From NCBI GenBank assembly GCA_051004015.1, contig JBPCKT010000142.1, forward strand, positions 1 through 43,204: a DNA stretch of 43,204 bases, in the 5' to 3' direction. The number at the start of each line of letters is the position of its first letter. The first letter of the stretch is position 1. A model generated the notes under the pieces. The model did not search any database. It had not been told where the DNA came from and saw nothing but the letters and a program-made list of their open reading frames with translations. The DNA is from SXOA01 sp051004015 (GTDB lineage: Bacteria; Planctomycetota; Planctomycetia; Pirellulales; Pirellulaceae). Shown in pieces: positions 1 to 6,928 of the stretch. A program made the position numbers and the translations under genes.

Positions 1-60
1 GGGGGGGTGGAGAAAGGGGGAGAGGGGGAGGGCGGGGGGGGGACCCTCCTTGTTTTTTCG
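1..60. repeat. G-rich low-complexity tract at window edge
   Basis: The first 60 bases are almost entirely G with a few A, T and C interruptions, including runs of 5 to 9 G. No gene is seen in them. They lie just past the stop codon of the first minus-strand gene. The tract may be a real G-rich intergenic element or a poorly resolved stretch of sequence. Confidence 0.5.
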
Positions 61-69
61 ACGGAGTCG

Positions 70-1392
70 TCATGGGCCGCCCCCCCCCCCCTCGCCGGTC
101 AGGCGGTGGCAGACGAGGCGCTCGTCGTCGCGGGCGAAGATGCAGTTGCCGGCGTAGGCGGGGTGGGCCCAAGTCGTGCCCAAAATCTTGGCGCGGGACT
201 GTTCTTCCAAACCTTGCGGCGAGAGCTTGATGAGGATCAGCTCCCCCTGGGCATTCAGGGCGATGGCCCGGCCGGTGTCACCGAGCCAGACCATGCTGAC
301 TTGTGGGTTCTGGCTGCGGGGATGCAGACGGTTGTCGTCGGTCCACAGCTTTTTCCCGTCGGCCAGCTTGAAACAGACGGTGCCGTGCAGCTTTTCCAGT
401 AGATAGACATGGCCATCCTTATAGAGCGGCTGGTCCATCAGTCCGCGGAGATAGCGGTTTTCTTCCCACAGGATTTCCGCCTGGTCGGGCTTGGGGCCGA
501 GCTGGATTGCCTTCGAGCCGTCCCAATAGCCGCAGATGAGGATAATGCCCTCGTGAAAGATGGGGGTGGCGATGGAAACGCCGTACTGAATTTTGTAGGG
601 GATTTTCCAGAGCAGGCGACCGCCATCGACGCGCAAAGCCAGGATGTGTTCGGGGGTCCAACCGACGAGCATTCGCGTGCCGGCGTGCGTGATGACGATC
701 GGCGTGCCATAGCCGGCGGGGTCATCGCCGCTTCGCCAGACTTCCTCCCCCGTCACGCGGTGGTAGGCGGAGTAGCAGCCCCCTTGGAGTCCGGCGTGGA
801 TGATGACGAGGTCTCCCTCGATCACCGGCGAAGCGGCGAGCCCCCACTCGGGGATTTTTGAGCCGCTTTCCTGGACGAGATTCTTGGCCCACAGGACCTT
901 TCCCGTGGCGGCATTCAGGCAATGGAAATGGCCGACGGTCCCGAGCGTGTAGACGCGGCCGTCATGAATGGTCGGCGTGCAGCGGGGGCCCTTGGGATAA
1001 TCGACCTTTCCATAGACCGCCTCATAGGTGTGCGTCCAGATTTCCTTTCCGGAAGCGGCATCGAGGCAGACAATCCGCTCCTGGTCCGCCGGCTTCTTTT
1101 CGCTGGGTAATTGCTCGCCGGCGGCGGCAGGCTGCCAGGGCCTATCCATGGTGTAGACCCGGCCGCCAGCAACCGAAATGCCGGAGTAACCAGGGTAGAG
1201 CGGCGCCGACCAGACTTTTTCGGGGCCGGCGGCCGGCCACTTTTCGGGAACGCCGTCGGGCGCTTGCCAGGTCCCGTCTCCGCGGGTTCCCCGCCAGCGT
1301 GGCCAATCTTCGGAGCGTGCCGCGGAGGCAAGAAGGGGGGATAGAGAGAAGGTGAGAAGGAGAGAGAAGGCCAGCTTCAATTTTTGCTTCAT
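70..1392 (-). CDS. Secreted PQQ-type beta-propeller protein (BamB-like)
   Basis: The 440-residue product starts with a Lys-rich signal peptide (residues 1 to about 25, ending near LLASAARSEDW). The rest is a run of beta-propeller blades with the usual quinoprotein/BamB pattern, for example CLDAASGKEIW, CLNAATGKVLW and LRVDGGRLLW. Such proteins act in the periplasm as scaffolds or quinoprotein-like enzymes; no dehydrogenase-specific residues are visible, so a structural or binding role is more likely. The start ATG overlaps the stop of the upstream kinase gene (ATGA), so the two are almost certainly translated together. The C-terminus is odd: codons for five glycines and a proline lie in a 12-base G run just before the stop, so a slippage event would change only the tail. 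Confidence 0.88.
   Translation of the reverse strand: MKQKLKLAFSLLLTFSLSPLLASAARSEDWPRWRGTRGDGTWQAPDGVPEKWPAAGPEKVWSAPLYPGYSGISVAGGRVYTMDRPWQPAAAGEQLPSEKKPADQERIVCLDAASGKEIWTHTYEAVYGKVDYPKGPRCTPTIHDGRVYTLGTVGHFHCLNAATGKVLWAKNLVQESGSKIPEWGLAASPVIEGDLVIIHAGLQGGCYSAYHRVTGEEVWRSGDDPAGYGTPIVITHAGTRMLVGWTPEHILALRVDGGRLLWKIPYKIQYGVSIATPIFHEGIILICGYWDGSKAIQLGPKPDQAEILWEENRYLRGLMDQPLYKDGHVYLLEKLHGTVCFKLADGKKLWTDDNRLHPRSQNPQVSMVWLGDTGRAIALNAQGELILIKLSPQGLEEQSRAKILGTTWAHPAYAGNCIFARDDERLVCHRLTGEGGGGGP
80..91. repeat. 12-base homopolymer (G12 on the coding strand)
   Basis: Twelve consecutive C on the plus strand, read as G on the minus strand, lie inside the last codons of the beta-propeller gene. Tracts of this length are prone to polymerase slippage. 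Here a length change would alter only the extreme C-terminus. Confidence 0.8.
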
Positions 1393-2954
1393 CTTCCCTT
1401 CTCTCCTGCTCCCCTTCTTTCGATCGCGAGCTCGATCTCGATTTCCCGGTCTGCGCCCACCGGAGCTCCCAGGAGATTCACCAGCGTCTCGCGCAGCTCC
1501 TTCACCTTGAGCGGCATCGAGACCAGCACCCGCTTGTCGGAGAGCCTGGCGCCCCTGATGAGGTCCGACTGTTTGGGGTCGACAAACAGGATGGCCGGGA
1601 TTTTTTTCGTCGCATCGGTGGCGCCGAACTGGTTGAAGGCCTCCAGGGCTTCGTCCGCCAGGGCCAGGGTGCTGAACAGCACGCAGTCGACCAGTTTGGT
1701 GTGGGCATCTTCAATCCGCGCGATGGCCCGTATCGGGTCGCTAAAGACGAGCACGCGGTAGCCGTACTTTTTCAGCTTTTCGCGGAAGACGTCCTGCATT
1801 TCCAGGCGCGACTCGACAATCATCACGGTCCGCGAAGCTCCCTCGAGCTCCACGGGCGGCTTCGCGGGGCCCAGGGGCACAACTTCTCCCGCGGCGGCGG
1901 CGGCGCTGGCCGCTTCGGCCTCGGCGACTTCGCCGGCTTCGACGCGGGCCTGCACTTTCTTGGCATCCTCCAGCATTTCGGCGGGCGTGGCATAACGCCT
2001 CTCCGGTGCCAGCTCAATCGCCTTCTGTACGAAGGCCGCAATCGCCCGCGGGACCGTCGGATCGACCTGCAAAATCGGCTTGATGCTCTGATAGCGGGAC
2101 AGGCTCAGCCGCTGGATGCGGTCCCGCGTTTCATACATGGCCGGATGGCCGCTGACGATGGTGTAGAGAATGCAGCCGACGAAGAACAAGTCGCTGCGCG
2201 GGTCGTTGTTGCGGCAGCCGGAGGCCCGTTCCAGGCCGGCGTAGTCAATCGTGCGGGCGTTGGGGGAGTCGTCGTCCTTGATGGTTTCCGTGGAGCGAAT
2301 GGCGGCCAGGCCGAAGTCCACCAGCTTGGCCCGCCCCTTGGAGGTGATGAGCACGTTGGAAAGCTTCAGGTCGCGGTGGCTCATGCCTTTCTCGGCGGCA
2401 TAGGCCAGGCCGGTGATGATATCAATGATGATTCGCATCGACTCCGCGGGGGTCAGCTTCTTGCGGATCTTCACCATCTCGCGAAGGTTCCGCCCCTCGA
2501 CAAATTCCATCACCAGGTAAGGCGCGTTTGGATTGGAGCTGACTTCATGGATCGGCACGATGTTGGGATGCCGCAGGCCGGCTACGATCTGGCCTTCGCG
2601 GAGGAACTGCTCGGTCATGATGCCGTCGTCGCGGAACCGTTTGCGGAGAACTTTGACGGCCACCACCCGGCCGGTCTCCCGCTCCACGGCCCGATAGACG
2701 CGGGCAAATGTTCCCGTGCCGGCCAGATACAGCACCTTGAAATTGCCGTAGAAGTAGCCGCTCCGCTCCCCCTTGAAGATCCGGTCGAGCTGAAAGTTAG
2801 TAACCAGGTCCCGCCGCATGAGCAGGCTGGTGAACTGGTCGACGGTCACTTCCCGCGTGCCGAGCTCGCCCCACACCGCTTCCAACTGGCGCGAGTCGAG
2901 CAAGCCCGCGTCGGTAATCTTCTGCCCCAGTTTTTCGGCGGTCATATCGGCCAT
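1389..2954 (-). CDS. Ser/Thr protein kinase with C-terminal degenerate receiver domain
   Basis: The 521-residue protein has three parts. Residues 1-70 are an extension of the kind seen on planctomycete kinases. Residues about 72-335 form a Hanks-type kinase: glycine loop GTGTFARVY, Lys101 in VAVKVL, Glu120, HRDLKLSN with Asp195, and DFG at 213-215. After an Ala-rich linker, residues about 380-505 look like a CheY-type receiver. The site where the phospho-accepting Asp should sit is Ser428 (VDCVLFST) and the usual Lys-Pro is Met-Pro (SMPLK), so phosphoryl transfer is unlikely there. No transmembrane segment is visible, so it is probably cytoplasmic. It overlaps the downstream beta-propeller gene by ATGA. 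The kinase call is firm; the pseudo-receiver call rests on motif spacing. Confidence 0.93.
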   Translation of the reverse strand: MADMTAEKLGQKITDAGLLDSRQLEAVWGELGTREVTVDQFTSLLMRRDLVTNFQLDRIFKGERSGYFYGNFKVLYLAGTGTFARVYRAVERETGRVVAVKVLRKRFRDDGIMTEQFLREGQIVAGLRHPNIVPIHEVSSNPNAPYLVMEFVEGRNLREMVKIRKKLTPAESMRIIIDIITGLAYAAEKGMSHRDLKLSNVLITSKGRAKLVDFGLAAIRSTETIKDDDSPNARTIDYAGLERASGCRNNDPRSDLFFVGCILYTIVSGHPAMYETRDRIQRLSLSRYQSIKPILQVDPTVPRAIAAFVQKAIELAPERRYATPAEMLEDAKKVQARVEAGEVAEAEAASAAAAAGEVVPLGPAKPPVELEGASRTVMIVESRLEMQDVFREKLKKYGYRVLVFSDPIRAIARIEDAHTKLVDCVLFSTLALADEALEAFNQFGATDATKKIPAILFVDPKQSDLIRGARLSDKRVLVSMPLKVKELRETLVNLLGAPVGADREIEIELAIERRGAGEKGR

Positions 2955-3084
2955 GAAGCGTGCTCAATCTGCCGCGCGGCCCAGAGTCTCTGTTCCGGCT
3001 GCCTGGCAAGTGGCTGAAACCTACATCGGCGGCCCCTCGTTCATAGTATTCCAGCCGCCTGACCCCTGCAATGCGCGGGAGTTC

Positions 3085-3183
3085 GGCGAGCGGCTTGCGT
3101 AAGCTGGCCGGTAACGCGGAACCGGCAGAAAACGACCGCTTGGGTGTGCGGACTCACCAGCCAGCTTACGCAGGCCGCTCGCC
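3085..3183. repeat. Imperfect inverted repeat, 24-nt arms
   Basis: Arms at 3085-3108 and 3160-3183 are reverse complements at 23 of 24 positions and enclose about 51 bases. The arms contain the core GCTTACGCA, which I associate from memory with dispersed intergenic repeats in planctomycete genomes. It lies between the kinase and the small regulator gene and codes for nothing recognisable. Confidence 0.7.
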
Positions 3184-3188
3184 AGCGC

Positions 3189-3226
3189 AAAAAAATGCTC
3201 TGCCCCAGGGCACCTTGGGGCAGAGC
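3189..3226 (-). terminator. Intrinsic terminator of the small regulator gene
   Basis: Read on the minus strand, arms at 3216-3226 and 3197-3207 form an 11-bp GC-rich stem (GCTCTGCCCCA) with an 8-nt loop, followed by a run of seven U at 3195-3189. It lies about 80 bases past the stop of the 95-residue gene, as expected for a Rho-independent terminator. Confidence 0.85.
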
Positions 3227-3307
3227 GGTTGGTACAAGGAGTTTGGGAAAACTCAGCTTGTAGGAGCAAATTGTTCGGCAATTGCCGCAGATTCATCTCT
3301 TCGCGGC

Positions 3308-3595
3308 CTACTCTCCCTGCAATTCGTCGCCGTGCTGGGGCTTCAGGGCATCGCGTTCGCGGCGGGTGGCTTCCAGGTCGAACACCAGGTATTTCATGTC
3401 CAGCCGCAGTTGGCTCAGGGCTTCTTGGACCAGGTTGAGGATCCGGCGGCGGCGGCGGGTGCTGTCGACCACGCGGAACATCAGGGGTTCCACCCGCGAC
3501 CGCTGCTCGGCGGGCAGGGCGGCAATCGCACTGGCCAAGTCGGCTACGTCCTTGGGAAGTTCGTCAGTCTGGGTGGCGGTGCTGGTGGGTGACAT
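3308..3595 (-). CDS. Small conserved planctomycete protein, putative transcriptional regulator
   Basis: The protein has 95 residues. After a Thr-rich start it has an Ala-rich helix (DVADLASAIAALPAEQRSRV) and a basic, probably helical stretch with RRRRILNLVQEAL and LRLDMKYLVFDLEATRRERD. Close relatives in planctomycetes carry the name 'transcriptional regulator', but I see no classical helix-turn-helix, and the charged helices could equally mediate protein contacts. It is probably transcribed alone: a convincing intrinsic terminator follows and the next gene upstream is divergent. Identification is from memory of the conserved RRRRILNLVQEALSQL region, so function is uncertain while the gene itself is likely real. 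Confidence 0.8.
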   Translation of the reverse strand: MSPTSTATQTDELPKDVADLASAIAALPAEQRSRVEPLMFRVVDSTRRRRRILNLVQEALSQLRLDMKYLVFDLEATRRERDALKPQHGDELQGE

Positions 3596-3859
3596 GCTCT
3601 GCTGGCTCCGGGTGTGGGTCGTGTTGTTTTCTGTCTAAAGCACCCGCTATGCCAAGGTTTCTGCTATCGCCTCGCCTCTCCTTCGCAACTCTAAGAAGGT
3701 TCAGCAGTTACGACAAGCACCCGGCTTTCGCTCGCCGAGAATGGCCAGGGCGAATTTACCACACTTGACCTCGCCGCTGATCGCAAATCCTGATACAAGC
3801 CGATGTTACGTCGCAGGGGAGCCACTTGAACCGCTGTTGCTCTTTGTCAACGGGCCATC

Positions 3860-6583
3860 ATGCCTTTTCTTCCGCCACGATCGAGATGCCGTGCGAGCTG
3901 GGGCACGCTACTAATCGTGGCCACGCTACTGACAGTGGCACTGATTTTAGGCACGCCCGAAGCCGACGCCCAGTTCCGCGAATCCTTTGAATCCACCGTC
4001 CCCTCCTGGCGACTGCGGGAGGCTGATTGCGGAGTCAATCTCCTGGCGAAGCCGCAACGGACATTCCAGCAGTCCCATAGCGGCAACGGCTGCGAGTACC
4101 TCCGCCTCAACGTCGTCAACAACGGCACGTATATCCGTCTGGCCCATCCCATCGGCAAGGCGGCCGTCATCGCGGAACTCGCCCCCAGCGTCTGGGTCAA
4201 GTCCGACAAGCCGAACATCCAGATGATGCTCCGCGTCGTCTTCCCCAAAACCATCGACGACGCCACCGGCGAGCCCCTCGCCGACTTCATCCCCGGCGAC
4301 GCCTACACCGACGTCGGCCGCTGGCAAGAGCTCAAAGTCGCCGGCGTTCCCGACAAGCTCAACAAAGCCGTCTGGTCCCGCCGCCGCCAACTCGTGGCGG
4401 AGAAGAAGAAGCTCGACGAGAGCGGTGCGTACATCGACATGGTGGTCCTCAACGCCTATTCCAGCCCCGGCAACATCGACCTCTGGCTCGACGACCTGGA
4501 AATTCAGGGATATGTCAGTCTGGATGACAAAGGCAATGGCCAAATCCCCAGTGCCACCGCGAAACAACCAGGCATCGAATCTCGCGATCCCCGCGGCGGA
4601 GTCGCGATGCAGGGCTCGCTCCTCATGGTCAGCGGCCGGCCAATGATGCCGCGCGTCATCCAGCACAACGGCGAGCCCCTGGAGTGGCTGCATTCCCTCG
4701 GCTTCAACACGGTCAAGCTCCCTGCCGAGCCGACCCCCAAGCAGCTCAAGGAAGCGCGGCGGCTGGGGCTGTGGCTCGTCGCGCCGCCGCCAATCGTTTC
4801 GGAAGAGGCGCCGATGGGCGCTGCATACGACCGCGTGCTGGCCTGGAGCCTGGGAACAAACCTGGCCGGGCGGGAACTGCTCAGCACGCAGGAATTGGCG
4901 GCCGAAATCCGCCGCCACGACAGCCGCACGGGCCGCCCGCTGGTCTGCCAGCCCGCCACCGACCTCTTCGACTACAGCCGCATCGCCAACCTGCTGATCC
5001 TCGACCAGCCGACGCTGGCGACCAGCTTTGAGCTTTCCGCGTATCGCCCCTGGCTGCTCGGCCGGCCAAAGCTCGCCCGCCCCGGTACGCCCCTCTGGAG
5101 CACCATTCCCACGCACCTTCCCGAAGGGCTCCGTGAGCAGCTCCTGCTGATGACCGAAGGAAAGTCGCTGCGTGAGACGCTCCAGTGGCAGCAACTTCGC
5201 CTCACCGCCTACAGCGCCATCGCCTCCGGTTCACGGGGGCTCGTGTTCCATTCCAGCGTGCCGCTGTCCACGGACTCGCTCGCTGGCTCCCAGCGGGTGG
5301 ATGCTCTCAAGCTCCTCAATTTTGAATTGCTCCTCCTGGAGCCGTGGGCCGCGGCAGGGACGCTGGTGGAAGACGTACCTTCCCCCGATGCCGCCACGCA
5401 GGTGAGCATGTTGCAGACCGAGCGGAGCAAGCTGCTCCTCGTCACGCGGCATGTCCCCGCCCAGCAATACGTCGCCGCCCCCGCCGACACCAAGCCAATC
5501 TCGCTCGTCGTCCCCGGCGTCCCCATCTCCGACCGAGCCTATCAGGTCACCCTTTCCGGCCCGCGCCAACTCCGCACGTCGCACGGCAGTGGCGGCATTC
5601 GCATCCAGCTCGATGAGCCGGGCCTGGCCACCGCCATCGTCATCACCCAGGACCCGCTGGTCATCCATCATCTCAACCGCGTGCTCGCGGAAGGGAAGCT
5701 GGAAATCGGCCGCCTGCGGTACGAAGTGGCCGCTCGCGAGCTGACGCAAGCGGCCGACGTGGACCGCGAACTTTCCGCTGCCGGCCATCCGCTTCCCGCC
5801 GCGGCCGCCTGGCTCCGCGAAGCCCAAACGCATCTCGACCAGGCCCGCCGCGGCATGGAAACGATGGACCCGCGCATCCTGCACGCCGCCGCCGACCGCT
5901 GCGAGCAAACCGTCGCCAAAGTCCGCCGCGGCCACTGGGAGCAAACCGCCGGCGCATTCCCCTCTCCCGCCGCCAGTCCCTGCGTCGCCCAGTTCGGCCT
6001 GCTGCCCCTGCACTGGGAATTCGCCCAGCGCCTGCGGCGGAATGCCTGGGGCCCGAACTCCCTGGCGGCCGGCGAGATGGAAAGCCTGAACCAGCTTCTG
6101 AACGCCGGCTGGAAACAGCATCGCGGCATGTCGGAGTCGCTGCAGGGAGACGTCTCGCTGGCCCTGCAATCTCCGCACGGCGGCCGCTCCGCCCTCCGGC
6201 TCCATGCCTGGTCCGTCAACCCCCAGGAAGTTCCCGTCGCCCTCGAACGTCAGCCCCTGTGGGTCACCACCGCCCCCGTCCCCGTCCGCCAGGGCCAACT
6301 CGCCCGCATCCACGGCTGGGCGCATGTCCCCAAGCGGCTCGCCGCCACGCAGGACGGGCTGCTCATCTTCGACAACTTCGCCGGCCCGCAACTCGGCGAG
6401 CGAATCCAACTCTCGCAAGGCTGGCGCGAATTCACCCTCTACCGGGCCATCCCGAAAAACGGCGAGCTGACCCTCACCATCTCCCTCACCGGCCTGGGCG
6501 AAGCCTCCCTCGACGACCTCTCCATCAACCTCATCAACCCGGACCCCATTCGGGAAGTCGCCCGGCCGCAACGGAAAGACTAG
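3860..6583 (+). CDS. Large secreted protein of unknown function, glycoside-hydrolase-like architecture
   Basis: The 907-residue product starts with an N-terminal signal (hydrophobic core at about 15-30, then PEADAQ). Residues about 40-225 read as a beta-sandwich like a carbohydrate-binding module (RESFESTVPSWRL, then WLDDLEIQGYV). Residues about 245-480 alternate strands and helices like a TIM barrel (RVIQHNGEPLEWLHSLGFN, LGLWLVAPPP). A helical stretch follows, and residues about 690-890 look like a second beta-sandwich (ARIHGWAHVP, SLDDLSINLI). I cannot name a family or point to catalytic acids, so no enzyme activity is assigned. The location is periplasmic or extracellular. The next gene follows after a 345-base repeat-bearing gap, so an operon is unlikely. 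Confidence 0.8.
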   Translation: MPFLPPRSRCRASWGTLLIVATLLTVALILGTPEADAQFRESFESTVPSWRLREADCGVNLLAKPQRTFQQSHSGNGCEYLRLNVVNNGTYIRLAHPIGKAAVIAELAPSVWVKSDKPNIQMMLRVVFPKTIDDATGEPLADFIPGDAYTDVGRWQELKVAGVPDKLNKAVWSRRRQLVAEKKKLDESGAYIDMVVLNAYSSPGNIDLWLDDLEIQGYVSLDDKGNGQIPSATAKQPGIESRDPRGGVAMQGSLLMVSGRPMMPRVIQHNGEPLEWLHSLGFNTVKLPAEPTPKQLKEARRLGLWLVAPPPIVSEEAPMGAAYDRVLAWSLGTNLAGRELLSTQELAAEIRRHDSRTGRPLVCQPATDLFDYSRIANLLILDQPTLATSFELSAYRPWLLGRPKLARPGTPLWSTIPTHLPEGLREQLLLMTEGKSLRETLQWQQLRLTAYSAIASGSRGLVFHSSVPLSTDSLAGSQRVDALKLLNFELLLLEPWAAAGTLVEDVPSPDAATQVSMLQTERSKLLLVTRHVPAQQYVAAPADTKPISLVVPGVPISDRAYQVTLSGPRQLRTSHGSGGIRIQLDEPGLATAIVITQDPLVIHHLNRVLAEGKLEIGRLRYEVAARELTQAADVDRELSAAGHPLPAAAAWLREAQTHLDQARRGMETMDPRILHAAADRCEQTVAKVRRGHWEQTAGAFPSPAASPCVAQFGLLPLHWEFAQRLRRNAWGPNSLAAGEMESLNQLLNAGWKQHRGMSESLQGDVSLALQSPHGGRSALRLHAWSVNPQEVPVALERQPLWVTTAPVPVRQGQLARIHGWAHVPKRLAATQDGLLIFDNFAGPQLGERIQLSQGWREFTLYRAIPKNGELTLTISLTGLGEASLDDLSINLINPDPIREVARPQRKD

Positions 6584-6622
6584 GCGGAGACCCGGATGGA
6601 GAAGTCTGCGTTGAGGTCAGAG

Positions 6623-6709
6623 TTTTCAGTTTTCAGTTTTCAGTTTTCAGTTTTCAGAGTGCGAGTACTGAACACTGAAAACTGAAAACTGAACACTGAA
6701 TTCTGAACC
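6623..6709. repeat. Heptanucleotide tandem repeat and its inverted copy
   Basis: Five perfect copies of TTTTCAG (6623-6657) are followed by six copies of the complementary heptad CTGAAAA or close variants (6668-6709). Together they can fold into one long hairpin. It lies in the 345-base gap between the 907-residue gene and the metalloprotease gene. Because seven is not a multiple of three, all frames read through it give spurious peptides. Confidence 0.85.
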
Positions 6710-6713
6710 GTCC

Positions 6714-6736
6714 GGCAGGCTGGAAGCCTACCCCAC
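6714..6736. repeat. Dispersed 23-nt palindromic repeat, copy 1
   Basis: A 23-nt sequence with the palindromic core GGCAGGC...AGCCT differs at only two positions from a copy at 29345-29367. Both copies sit in gaps upstream of plus-strand genes. The rest of this gap (6737-6928) shows no gene. Confidence 0.7.
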
Positions 6737-6928
6737 TACACGGCCCGACCCGCATAATCCGAACCAACTTGTAGAAAAATCCGTAGATTGGGGTATATTT
6801 GAGGGCTGTGGACCGAGCTTTGGCACGTTCCCAAACGCACCTTCCCTTGGCCCTCCTCAATACTCCCACCTATCGCGGCGGACGGACTGGAACTGTCTGC
6901 CAAAAGCCTTTCGCTGAAAGAGAATTCC

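Noticed and set aside
1701..3017. A 438-codon plus-strand open frame
   Set aside because: It is antisense to the kinase gene, has no family resemblance, and owes its length to the high GC content and codon bias of the real gene.
6769..6799. Promoter TTGTAG/TATATT upstream of the metalloprotease gene
   Set aside because: The spacer is 19 bases and the -35 box is weak, so it is not listed as a feature.
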